A DNA stretch of 64,000 bases, taken from contig NZ_CP114291.2 of NCBI RefSeq assembly GCF_027111355.2, positions 2,480,001 to 2,544,000 on the forward strand. The letters are read 5' to 3'. Source of the stretch: Flavobacterium eburneipallidum. GTDB taxonomy: Bacteria; Bacteroidota; Bacteroidia; Flavobacteriales; Flavobacteriaceae. The notes below the pieces were generated by a model. The model was not told the origin of the DNA and did no database searches. It saw only the letters and a program-made list of their open reading frames with translations. Shown here in pieces: positions 46,743 to 54,712 of the stretch (position 1 is its first letter; each line of letters starts with the position of its first letter). A program made the translations under genes and the position numbers.

Positions 46743-47201
46743 ATGGCACAACCAGCTTTAAATATCGCTTGTTATTTTGTAAATAGAGCTTTTTCTGAAA
46801 AAGTTACTATGACAAATTTAAAGCTTCAAAAAATGATATATATAGCAAATGGTATATATATAGCAAAACATAAAGAACCTTTAATTATAGAACGTGTTGA
46901 AGTATGGGCATACGGACCAGTTATTAAACCTGTTTATGATTGTTTTAAAAGGTTTGGAGCTGATAACATTAATAAAAAAACAGTAGAATGTGACATAATT
47001 TTTACTAATTATCCAAATGCAAAAGAACTAGAAATACTAGAAGCAACATGGGATTTATGTAAAGAATTAAATGGCATTCAGCTTTCAAATTGGACACACA
47101 GACCAGAATCTCCATGGACAATATCCATGAATAATAAAAAATCTTTTATACCAGATGATTTACTTGGTACTTATTTTGACCAATTTTTAAAGAAAAATTA
47201 A
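46743..47201 (+). CDS. Panacea-domain (DUF4065, SocA-like) protein, probable antitoxin
   Basis: A 152-aa protein with the DUF4065 pattern: TNLKLQKMIYIANGIYIA (24-41), VEVWAYGPVI (about 52-61) and the C-terminal THRPESPW (116-123). The Panacea domain is known as a promiscuous antitoxin (PanA) found beside many toxin types; SocA of Caulobacter, a proteolytic adaptor, is related. Its TAA overlaps the ATG of a small membrane protein by one base (TAATG at 47199-47203), the usual layout of a toxin-antitoxin pair. It is carried inside the IS1595 element. Confidence 0.8.
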   Translation: MAQPALNIACYFVNRAFSEKVTMTNLKLQKMIYIANGIYIAKHKEPLIIERVEVWAYGPVIKPVYDCFKRFGADNINKKTVECDIIFTNYPNAKELEILEATWDLCKELNGIQLSNWTHRPESPWTISMNNKKSFIPDDLLGTYFDQFLKKN

Positions 47202-47554
47202 TGAGTGAACTTTTTGTAGAAAATTTATCTGAACAATTAACGCAAAACAATAGCAATATTGCTGACCCTTTAACAACACAAGCAATCAACGAAGATAAAC
47301 ATGAAAAAAGAATTGTTAAGATAAAAGGAATCCATCAAAATATTGAAGAAAGAAAAAAGTATGCTAGTTATATTTATAGTTTTACTTGTGTATGGTGTTT
47401 AGGATTGTTTTTCTTTTTGTATTTTCAAGCTGTAGGTCTTTTTCATTTATCTGATTTAGTAATAACAACCTTAATTGGTTCAACTACTATTAATATTTTG
47501 GTTTTCTTTAGACTTGTAACTGCATATCTCTTTAATAAAGATAAATCAACATAA
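47201..47554 (+). CDS. Small two-helix membrane protein, candidate toxin of the DUF4065 pair
   Basis: A 117-aa protein: a charged soluble N-terminal half (1-62) and two transmembrane helices (about 64-82 and 88-110), ending in a short basic tail. No family recognised. Overlap with the DUF4065 gene indicates coupled expression. Some toxins paired with Panacea antitoxins are membrane proteins that depolarise the cell, which makes this a plausible toxin; a non-toxic partner is also possible. Confidence 0.6.
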   Translation: MSELFVENLSEQLTQNNSNIADPLTTQAINEDKHEKRIVKIKGIHQNIEERKKYASYIYSFTCVWCLGLFFFLYFQAVGLFHLSDLVITTLIGSTTINILVFFRLVTAYLFNKDKST

Positions 47555-47560
47555 GGAATT

Positions 47561-47851
47561 CTACAACTTCCTCACTTTCAACCCTAGAGCAATATCAATA
47601 TTATTTTCGAATGAAGGTTTTGACTTGTTATGATTGATATGGTCTTCTATTTCAGGGAATGAAATAAATTTTTCTAAAGTCTTTTTGTTATCAATTTCTA
47701 CAAGTAATGTTTTTGTTGGAGAGAACTTAAAGTTATTATCAAACACATCGTTAACATCAGCGTATTTAAAATACCAAACATCATTAACAAAAATACTTTT
47801 GATGTTTTCGTTAGTAAGTAGTGATTCTAATGTTATATCTAAAAACTGCAT
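47561..47851 (-). CDS. Hypothetical protein (96 aa) overlapping the transposase 3' end
   Basis: A 96-aa acidic protein. Residues 18-36 (SIFVNDVWYFKYADVNDVF) faintly resemble the N-terminus of Bro-N/antirepressor domains; otherwise no family recognised. It begins 13 bases inside the end of the transposase gene on the same strand and probably depends on its transcript. It is oriented tail to tail with the candidate toxin gene. Confidence 0.5.
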   Translation of the reverse strand: MQFLDITLESLLTNENIKSIFVNDVWYFKYADVNDVFDNNFKFSPTKTLLVEIDNKKTLEKFISFPEIEDHINHNKSKPSFENNIDIALGLKVRKL

Positions 47852-48777
47852 TTTGTATCTCTGATATTTTGATAAGTGATAGTAACAAATATATTATTCA
47901 AAATTAATGAAAATCTATCTATTGCTTTAATTTTTCTGGTATTATATCTAAAAACAAATTCATCTACATAAAATTGCATGTGTTTTCTTGACCACCAATT
48001 GTAAATTCCATTATAGCCACGCTTCATAATCGACCAAAATCCTTCTATTGTATTGCTATGTATTTCTTTGTTGTCAAAGTCAACATATTGCTTCTTGGAG
48101 TGGTCAACAATGTGGTGGTCATAATCAGAATGCAAATGATTATACCCGTGCCATTCATCAGAAATTAGAACGCTGTGTTTCTCAACATTTTTTCTAATAA
48201 TTGGCTGTAAGGTTTTGGCTTTAGTATCAGGAATTACAAAGGCTCTTAAATCACCATTTCTTTGCAATATACCTAATACAGGGGTTTTGTCTTTAAAACT
48301 TCTACCTTGACATTGTGCTACTTTTTTATCCTTATGACGGTTTTTGTTTTTTCCACCAACAAAAGATTCGTCACATTCAATAATACCATCAAGTTTTACT
48401 TCTGAAGGCATATTAAATAAACGTCTAATTTTAGAGGCAATATGCCAAGCTGTAGATTGAGTAACTCCAAGTTCAGTAGCTAGCTGTACAGATGAAATTC
48501 CCTTTTTATAAGAAGTCATGTGCCAAATTGCTATAAACCAATCACGAACTGGAAGTTTAGTTTTTTCAAAAATAGTTTTGGTTCTAACTGTAAAATATTT
48601 ACTGGTAGTTTTACAAAAATACTTCTCGTTTTTACATTTCCAAGCTTGCCCATTTTCAACAAAAGGACTTACTACATTTCCATTCCATCGTCTTTGTTCA
48701 AGATAATCTAAACATGATTTTTCCGTCGGAAAAGTATCAAGCAATATACGAATCGAGGTAATATTATCAGGAAACAT
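47839..48777 (-). CDS. IS1595-family (ISXO2-like) transposase
   Basis: A 312-aa transposase. The N-terminal zinc-ribbon-like region has WKCKNEKYFC but SPFV in place of the first CxxC. It is followed by a helix-turn-helix (ATELGVTQSTAWHIASKIRR) and the ISXO2 catalytic core: first Asp in IIECDESFVGG, second Asp in LISDEWHGY, and the HSNTIEGFW block supplying the third residue. It appears complete. Its ATG is 51 bases from the right inverted repeat. Low sequence damage and an intact target duplication suggest a recent insertion. Confidence 0.92.
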   Translation of the reverse strand: MFPDNITSIRILLDTFPTEKSCLDYLEQRRWNGNVVSPFVENGQAWKCKNEKYFCKTTSKYFTVRTKTIFEKTKLPVRDWFIAIWHMTSYKKGISSVQLATELGVTQSTAWHIASKIRRLFNMPSEVKLDGIIECDESFVGGKNKNRHKDKKVAQCQGRSFKDKTPVLGILQRNGDLRAFVIPDTKAKTLQPIIRKNVEKHSVLISDEWHGYNHLHSDYDHHIVDHSKKQYVDFDNKEIHSNTIEGFWSIMKRGYNGIYNWWSRKHMQFYVDEFVFRYNTRKIKAIDRFSLILNNIFVTITYQNIRDTKCSF

Positions 48778-48827
48778 CTTAATTTTAAAATTAGATAGTA
48801 AAATTATAAAAACAGAAATTAATAGTA

Positions 48828-48873
48828 TATTTTTACTAAAAATTTAACAACTGTAGTTATCTATATAATTACC
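48828..48873 (-). repeat. Right terminal inverted repeat of the IS1595 element
   Basis: 46 bases, inverted copy of 45602-45645 with two substitutions in the inner 33 bases and a 2-base insertion. Flanked by the second copy of the target duplication AAAAATTA (48874-48881). Confidence 0.88.
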
Positions 48874-48878
48874 AAAAA

Positions 48879-50696
48879 TTATTTATAAATTACGGTTCGT
48901 GGTTTGTCTAACTCAAAATTTTGAAGTCCAAAATCAGAGGTTTCGAAAGCATTTGTTTTTAACACATCTCGACCATCTCCTGGAATCGTTGGGTAATATG
49001 CAAGTGAAATTTGAAAGGTTCGAAATACTAAATAATCATTAACAATAATAAGCCCAACACCTAATTTTGAATAGGTTTTTCTATTCAAACCCAATTGATT
49101 ATTGCTATCACCCAGCATGGCAATTGTGTAATTTAAAAAAGGATTCAATCGAAAACCAAAAATATTCCATGGTGAATAGCTTTGAGTTTGAAAGGTTAAC
49201 AGAGCTTTTTGGTTGCCGTAGATAGCACTCTTAAAACCTTTAATTCCATAATCATTATTGATAGAAAGTTGGTCACCAATAGCATCCTGACGATTAATCC
49301 CAATAACCAACTGCGGTTTGACGAATTGTCTTATTTTCCATTTTCCTATATCGATTAGATTGGTAAAATAATTGGCTTGAAAGGAAAAAGCAGTTTGGTT
49401 TGTAACAGATTGTTCAAAAAAAGTTCCCAATTCAAAATTAGTACTCAAAAATCCCCATTTGTGATAATTACCAAAAGACACACGAGCTCCTAAATACAAA
49501 CGGCCTGTATGGTTCTTGAACTGATAACCGCCTGTAATTCCGTAAATTTTTCCAATAGGAACATCCTCGGTTATTCCGTTTCTAAAGATATATTTATCTT
49601 GAACAAATTTACGAGTAGAAATTCCGATTCCAGCAAGAAAAAATCGTTCAGATGAATAAAAATTAATGGAGTCATAAGCAATAGTTGGACTTTCTAGATA
49701 ATTGATATGGAGAAAGCGCCCTGAAACAATCAGATTAGTTACTCGATCGTTCTCTGTTTTACCTTCGGAAATCAAGTAGGAATAACCACCCCAAAGGTCT
49801 TGTGAATTGTACTTAAACCGCTGTGGAGCAAAATTTGAATTAGCATCTTGAAGCGTATCTCTTCGAAATTGTTGATCAATGTTTATACCTCCACCCCATT
49901 TAGCAAAAGGAGAATAAAAAGGACGATCTACCTTAAAAATCTTTCCAAAATTACCATCCAAATCATTGAAGTAATTCAATCTTGTTTGAATAAAAGTATT
50001 CTTGATATTAGGAACAAGATACTCTAAATCATAAGCACTTTTTCCGTCCTGAAATCGATTTTGATATTGAGTATTCAAAGTATGTCCTGTGCCAATAAAA
50101 TTACGCTCTGTGAGTTTAAATTTTGATTTACTATCCGTAATTGAACCTCTAGGAAGTAAACTCCAACTGTCTATTACACGAATAAAAACATCTACCGAAT
50201 CTGCATTTATACCCACTGTTTGGGTCTTGATGGAAACTCTACTAATGTAACTTTGTGCCCTTATCAAACGCACCGATTCTTTGACTAATAAGGAATCTAA
50301 AGGCTTATTTTTTTTGATAAGCAAAACATTTTTAATGGCTAGATTCTTGGTATTAATATGAATAGAATTTCCCGTTTTTTCTATCCAATTTCGAGGCTGT
50401 TTGTTAGAATCAATTTCAGAATAACCAAAAGGATCTAAAGAAACGATATCAATATTGCGAACAATCTTACCTTCATATTGCTGATAATCATGTTGAATAT
50501 AATCCTTGCTTTTTCTTTTTTTAGGATTTATAGGCTTGAATATTAATTTGTGCAACGATTTAGTCAGCTTATTTTTTTGGGAATAGTTCTGTATATTTTT
50601 ATAAACAGCCATACTATCCTGCTTGCTTTTTTGAGAAAACAACAGCTGAAAATTAAGAAAAAAAACCAGGAAAATTGCTGTTCTTTTTATGAGCAT
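48879..50696 (-). CDS. BamA/TamA-like outer-membrane beta-barrel protein
   Basis: A 605-aa exported protein (signal 1-21, ending LLFSQ). Residues about 75-175 form a POTRA-like domain (KIVRNIDIVSLDPFG, then RVSIKTQTVG). From about 185 on, alternating amphipathic strands with aromatic residues indicate an outer-membrane barrel. Distantly like BamA/TamA or patatin-associated barrels but shorter and with one clear POTRA. Its stop codon lies in the target duplication of the IS1595 element, so the gene remains intact. Substrate and role unknown. Confidence 0.7.
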   Translation of the reverse strand: MLIKRTAIFLVFFLNFQLLFSQKSKQDSMAVYKNIQNYSQKNKLTKSLHKLIFKPINPKKRKSKDYIQHDYQQYEGKIVRNIDIVSLDPFGYSEIDSNKQPRNWIEKTGNSIHINTKNLAIKNVLLIKKNKPLDSLLVKESVRLIRAQSYISRVSIKTQTVGINADSVDVFIRVIDSWSLLPRGSITDSKSKFKLTERNFIGTGHTLNTQYQNRFQDGKSAYDLEYLVPNIKNTFIQTRLNYFNDLDGNFGKIFKVDRPFYSPFAKWGGGINIDQQFRRDTLQDANSNFAPQRFKYNSQDLWGGYSYLISEGKTENDRVTNLIVSGRFLHINYLESPTIAYDSINFYSSERFFLAGIGISTRKFVQDKYIFRNGITEDVPIGKIYGITGGYQFKNHTGRLYLGARVSFGNYHKWGFLSTNFELGTFFEQSVTNQTAFSFQANYFTNLIDIGKWKIRQFVKPQLVIGINRQDAIGDQLSINNDYGIKGFKSAIYGNQKALLTFQTQSYSPWNIFGFRLNPFLNYTIAMLGDSNNQLGLNRKTYSKLGVGLIIVNDYLVFRTFQISLAYYPTIPGDGRDVLKTNAFETSDFGLQNFELDKPRTVIYK

Positions 50697-50814
50697 AAAA
50701 ATTAAATTTCTTAATAGAGAGAAAAAAGATTGCCCACTTGATTTTATTCAAAATTATTTTATCAAGGTATTCTTGACTATTTTAAAAAAATGATGGTATT
50801 ATTTTAATCATAAA

Positions 50815-51345
50815 TTAATCTGTAAATTCTACATCATCATAAGGATGTTTTAATATCGAAATTCCTTTTTGCAAAAGGATGTTGTTGGGATACACAATCA
50901 TTTCACCACTTTTGGCTTTCAAATACACATGAAACGCACGAATGTCTTCAATTTCGGCTTCGATTGGAAAATCTTTATCATGAATAAGAATGATATCACC
51001 AATTTTGAATGGAAAATAAAAAAACAAAATAATTCCTGAACTAATATTGCTCAAAATAGACCATTGAGCCACCATTGCCACACCCACAACGGTTGTAAAT
51101 GAGGACAACGCAATAAAAATATCTTTAGTATCAACTCCCCAAATAACAATCAAAGAAAAAGCTACTAAAATATTGATTAACAAATGAATGTACTTAATAA
51201 CCAATCGTGTTCTATGTTCGATTGTTTGGCTAGTTTTGGCAAAACTTCGCACCAATTTTGACACCACTACTCGCAACAGCATCAGTATAATTAATAGAAT
51301 TCCAGTAGCAATTACTTCTCTTGTATAATCCTTTAAAAATTCCAT
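50815..51345 (-). CDS. Small MscS-type mechanosensitive channel
   Basis: A 176-aa membrane protein with three transmembrane helices (about 10-30, 53-72, 78-105) and the MscS pore/beta domain (SSGIILFFYFPFKIGDIILI, then EDIRAFHVYLKAKSGE). Shorter than canonical MscS (about 286 aa), lacking most of the C-terminal alpha/beta cage, like other small family members in Bacteroidota. It would release solutes on hypo-osmotic shock. Ten bases downstream of maf on the same strand. Confidence 0.85.
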   Translation of the reverse strand: MEFLKDYTREVIATGILLIILMLLRVVVSKLVRSFAKTSQTIEHRTRLVIKYIHLLINILVAFSLIVIWGVDTKDIFIALSSFTTVVGVAMVAQWSILSNISSGIILFFYFPFKIGDIILIHDKDFPIEAEIEDIRAFHVYLKAKSGEMIVYPNNILLQKGISILKHPYDDVEFTD

Positions 51346-51355
51346 ATTTCTATTT

Positions 51356-51940
51356 TTAGGCTAATTTACTTAAAAATTCATACACTTTATCCGTTGGTAA
51401 CCCCATAACATTCGTGTAAGAACCTTCAATTTTGGCAACACCCACAAAACCAATCCATTCCTGAATTCCATAAGCTCCTGCTTTGTCATAAGGCTTGTAG
51501 TTTTCTAAATAATAACGAATAGCTTCATCACTCAACTCATTGAACGTTACTTGGGTTACTTCATGAATTACAGTTGTTTTTTTACTGGTTTTGAAACAAA
51601 CCGAGGTAATCACTTCATGAGTGGCATTCGATAAAGATTTTAGAATACGGAAAGCATCTTGCTGGTCTTTTGGTTTACCCAATGCTTTGTCATTGTGCCA
51701 AACTATGGTATCGCTGGTAATTAGCATTTCACTTTCTTTCAATTCGCCTTCAAAAGCACTGGCTTTCAACTCGGCAAGGAAATTGGTTATTTGTTCTCTC
51801 TTTAATTCTGACGGAAAAATTTCTTCTATTTCCTTCAATCGGATTTCAAAATCTAAATCTAAATCCTTGAAGAATTGCTGACGTCTTGGCGAACCCGAAG
51901 CCAAAATCAATTTATATCTTTGTAATTTATTTTTAAGCAT
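51356..51940 (-). CDS. maf: Maf-like nucleotide pyrophosphatase
   Basis: A 194-aa house-cleaning enzyme that hydrolyses non-canonical nucleoside triphosphates. The N-terminal LILASGSPRRQQFF motif, the SDTIV active-site segment (near residue 75, Asp) and AGAYGIQEW are diagnostic. Its start overlaps the end of the prenyltransferase gene by 8 bases, indicating an operon with it and the MscS gene. Confidence 0.92.
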   Translation of the reverse strand: MLKNKLQRYKLILASGSPRRQQFFKDLDLDFEIRLKEIEEIFPSELKREQITNFLAELKASAFEGELKESEMLITSDTIVWHNDKALGKPKDQQDAFRILKSLSNATHEVITSVCFKTSKKTTVIHEVTQVTFNELSDEAIRYYLENYKPYDKAGAYGIQEWIGFVGVAKIEGSYTNVMGLPTDKVYEFLSKLA

Positions 51941-52859
51941 TGTACTTTATATTTAAGCTAATAATCACGACTGAAAGGATACCAAAAAACAAAATCCCTT
52001 TTAGAACAGAACTCAAATGTTGAAAATCATTTTGCTTATTTGCTGACCAAATTTTAATAGAAAAATACAATAAGGGAGCCAAAATAAAAATCAATCCATA
52101 TAGTGTTGCATACCACAATCCAGTAACTACTAAATGCGTGTTAATGTAATAAAGAATTACAATTATGGGAATAAAACTCAAAGCAAAAACCAATTTGGTT
52201 GTTCGTTCAATACCAAAAACTATGGGTAAAGTACTCATTGCTTGGCTCAAATCGCCTTTTATATCTTCTAAATCTTTAATAATTTCTCGAATAAAATTGA
52301 TAATAAAAGCGAAAATAGCATAGTCCAATAGAATGCTAAAAAGCATCCCCATAAGTGGTTGATTTTCTTGATTTGTAATGGGAAACAAATCGAAAATCCC
52401 AACAATAACAACACTTAACGAAAGTAATAATGCCACAATAAAATTTCCAATCAACAAACTTTGTTTCAAATTAGTAGCATAAAAATAGAGTGTGGCAGCA
52501 ATGATAATAAAAATGGACGCAAAATTAGGTTTATCAATCACATTCGACAAATAAAATCCAATGGCAACTCCAGTAAAAGTAAATCCAAAGTAAAGATTAT
52601 AAGCCTGATTTTCAGAAATAAACTTTCCCACAATTACATCATTAGGTTTATTCTCCAAATCAGTTTCGACATCCAAAATATTATTGATAATGTAACCGCC
52701 AGCTGCAATACATACGGTTGCCAAAACCAACAAACCATATTGCCAATCGGTCAAAGCCAAAGGAATATTTTGCAATTCCAGAAAACCATACCTAAAAACA
52801 AGTTGCATCAAGGCAAGCATTATTAAGTTTGGAAAACGGATTAATTTAAGGTAGTTCAT
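51933..52859 (-). CDS. UbiA-family prenyltransferase (geranylgeranylglycerol-phosphate type)
   Basis: A 308-aa protein with eight to nine transmembrane helices. The two Asp-rich Mg-prenyl diphosphate motifs are NNILDVETDLENKP (near residue 60) and KDLEDIKGD (near 195). Flavobacterial members are assigned as geranylgeranylglycerol-phosphate geranylgeranyltransferase-like; the actual lipid acceptor is uncertain, and a quinone pathway is possible. Operon with maf (overlap) and probably MscS. Confidence 0.82.
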   Translation of the reverse strand: MNYLKLIRFPNLIMLALMQLVFRYGFLELQNIPLALTDWQYGLLVLATVCIAAGGYIINNILDVETDLENKPNDVIVGKFISENQAYNLYFGFTFTGVAIGFYLSNVIDKPNFASIFIIIAATLYFYATNLKQSLLIGNFIVALLLSLSVVIVGIFDLFPITNQENQPLMGMLFSILLDYAIFAFIINFIREIIKDLEDIKGDLSQAMSTLPIVFGIERTTKLVFALSFIPIIVILYYINTHLVVTGLWYATLYGLIFILAPLLYFSIKIWSANKQNDFQHLSSVLKGILFFGILSVVIISLNIKYNA

Positions 52860-52892
52860 TTTTAGATTGTAGATTTTAGATTCAACGGAAGA

Positions 52893-53606
52893 CTACTTTT
52901 TAAGCAAATACCGAATTACCGTTTCGGCAGCATACAAACCAAACAATCCTGGCATATAACTATTGGTTCCGTAAAACGATTTTTTAAAATTAGAACCATC
53001 GGTCATTTTCAAGCTCGCCTCATCCTGAATTTCGGAAGAAAAAACTACTTTCACTTTATTTATCCTCTCTTTTTTGAGTCGTTTTCTAATCGTTCTTGCC
53101 AACTTGCAATTGACCGTTTTCGAAATATCGGCTACTTTCACTTTAGCAGCTTCCATCTTTCCTCCAGCTCCCATACTCGAGATAATTTTAACTTTCTTAT
53201 GCTTGGCAGCAATTATCAAATTTAGTTTTGGAGTGACACTGTCAATGCAGTCTAAAACATAATCAAATTCATTAGTTACAATTTCGTAAGCACGTTCAGG
53301 AGACAAAAATTCTTCAACTCTTGTCAGTTTCAATTCGGGACTAATATCTATTAATCGATCTCCAACTACCTTTGCTTTAGATTGACCAATGGTCGAATGC
53401 AAGGCTGGTAATTGTCTGTTAATATTTGTAATATCTACCACATCGCCATCTACAATCGTCATGGTTCCCACTCCTGCTCTAGCTAAAAATTCTGCTGCAA
53501 AAGATCCCACTCCTCCTAAACCCACTACCATAACATTGGAGTTTCTTAATTTTTCTAATCCTTCTGCTTTAAATAAAAGTTCCGCTCTTTCTGTCCACTC
53601 TTTCAT
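52893..53606 (-). CDS. tcdA: tRNA threonylcarbamoyladenosine dehydratase TcdA
   Basis: A 237-aa E1-like (ThiF) enzyme that cyclises t6A37 to ct6A in tRNA. The ATP-binding loop GLGGVGSFAAEFLARAG (29-45), DGDVVDITNINRQ and the CIDSVTPK segment match TcdA/CsdL. No membrane segment. It lies 11 bases after the TatD gene on the same strand. Confidence 0.92.
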   Translation of the reverse strand: MKEWTERAELLFKAEGLEKLRNSNVMVVGLGGVGSFAAEFLARAGVGTMTIVDGDVVDITNINRQLPALHSTIGQSKAKVVGDRLIDISPELKLTRVEEFLSPERAYEIVTNEFDYVLDCIDSVTPKLNLIIAAKHKKVKIISSMGAGGKMEAAKVKVADISKTVNCKLARTIRKRLKKERINKVKVVFSSEIQDEASLKMTDGSNFKKSFYGTNSYMPGLFGLYAAETVIRYLLKK

Positions 53607-53617
53607 TTTATATTTTT

Positions 53618-54271
53618 TTAAAATCTGAATTCAAAAATAGTTTTATAATTAGTATTCATAATTACCTGTAATTCTTCCAACCCTAATCCTTTATATTTCG
53701 CTGCTAAAGCATAAACCTCTTGAATTCCTTCTTCGATCATATCTGTTTCTAACAAGAATTTATCGTTTGGAATACTTTTAAAAACCGATTCTAATTCAGG
53801 GTTTCGCAATAAATTTTTTCCAAACGAAACATAAAACCCTGCATCAATTAATTGCTTGGCGAGTTCCACTTTTTTGGAAAATCCGTGAACAATCATGGGA
53901 ACTTTAATCTTCAACCTTTTCTTGATTTCGATCAATTCCTGAAAAGCCAAAACACAATGAATTACAACTGTTTTTTGGTATTTCTCGGCTAAAATCAATT
54001 GTCTTTCAAAAACCGATTGTTGCACTTCAAAAGGAGTTTCACTGCGTTTGTCTAATCCGCATTCGCCAAGAGCTAAACATTCTGGCAAGCCTAATTTTTG
54101 ATCTAAAATATGAAAATCATTTTCCAATCGGTTTTCGTCAATATACAACGGATGAATCCCAATAGAATAAAAGGAAATAGAAGCATCAAATTCTTGCGGA
54201 TATTGATTGACCAATTCTAAAACATCAGGTTGATTGGTAAATTGATGGGTATGTAAATTGAAATATTGCAT
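53618..54271 (-). CDS. TatD-family metal-dependent hydrolase
   Basis: A 217-aa TIM-barrel hydrolase related to TatD DNases. Metal ligands occur in FNLHTHQF (His-x-His), ALGECGLD (Glu), VIHCV and IVHGFS (His) and ETDMIE (Asp). Shorter than typical TatD (about 260 aa) but with all ligands. Roles in DNA repair or 3'-5' exonuclease quality control are described for relatives. Together with tcdA as a two-gene unit. Confidence 0.88.
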   Translation of the reverse strand: MQYFNLHTHQFTNQPDVLELVNQYPQEFDASISFYSIGIHPLYIDENRLENDFHILDQKLGLPECLALGECGLDKRSETPFEVQQSVFERQLILAEKYQKTVVIHCVLAFQELIEIKKRLKIKVPMIVHGFSKKVELAKQLIDAGFYVSFGKNLLRNPELESVFKSIPNDKFLLETDMIEEGIQEVYALAAKYKGLGLEELQVIMNTNYKTIFEFRF

Positions 54272-54471
54272 TGGACAAAAATAGTTTAAAAGTTAGAATG
54301 CTACAAAAGTAATATTTTGAAAAGAATGCTTGTTTTCTCGTAAAATCCCAATCCGTTTTTGCTTTAAAAAAGTTTTACACGAATTAAAGATTGTTAAAGT
54401 TGAATTGGCACTAATTTTAGCCATTTTATGAATTGGTGAAATTTTTAAAGTTTTATTCTTCGTGAAAATTC

Positions 54472-54649
54472 TAGGGAATTCGCTTTTAAAACGGAAGAAA
54501 TTCTAAATAAAAAACACCGCAGATTCGCAGATTTTCACAACATAAATTAGATAAAATTAACGCTGATTTTTGAATTAGTGCAATGAAATAGTTCTGATTT
54601 ATTTTTAAAATCTGCGAATCTGCGGTAATTTTTTAAAAGCGAATGCCGT
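54472..54649. mobile_element. MITE-like palindromic element (about 178 bp)
   Basis: Outer inverted repeats share ATTCGCTTTTAAAA (left near 54478-54491, right 54631-54644) and a second inner pair of 20 bases begins ACCGCAGATTCGCAGATT (54516-54535 and, inverted, 54607-54626). A 10-bp direct repeat GTGAAAATTC flanks the element at 54462-54471 and 54650-54659. No ORF. It fills most of the gap between tatD and the MFS gene. Confidence 0.7.
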
Positions 54650-54685
54650 GTGAAAATTCGTTAAATTCGTGTCTCAAAATCTTTG

Positions 54686-54693
54686 TAGCTTTG
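54686..54693 (+). promoter_or_regulatory. -7 element (TAGCTTTG) for the MFS gene
   Basis: TAnnTTTG match 20 bases before the ATG at 54713, immediately outside the MITE-like element. No TTG at the usual -33 distance. Confidence 0.5.
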
Positions 54694-54712
54694 CAAAACA
54701 GAAAATTCTCCT

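Larger units (their letters stand above)
45602..48873. mobile_element. IS1595-family insertion element with passenger genes (3,272 bp)
   Basis: Bounded by imperfect inverted repeats beginning GGCAATTATAT on the left and GGTAATTATATAG on the right, and by an 8-bp direct repeat AAAAATTA at 45594-45601 and 48874-48881. Eight bp is the target duplication size known for IS1595. Contents left to right: bidirectional terminator, structured RNA candidate, lipoprotein gene, DUF4065 gene, small membrane protein gene, then on the minus strand a 96-aa ORF and the ISXO2-like transposase. The insertion falls exactly on the stop codon of the barrel protein gene at 48879, and the duplication preserves that TAA. 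Confidence 0.88.

Noticed and set aside
47839..48777. Transposase decay, judged from the missing first CxxC of the zinc ribbon
   Set aside because: An SPF-type sequence at this point seems usual for Bacteroidota members of the family, and the rest of the protein is intact.
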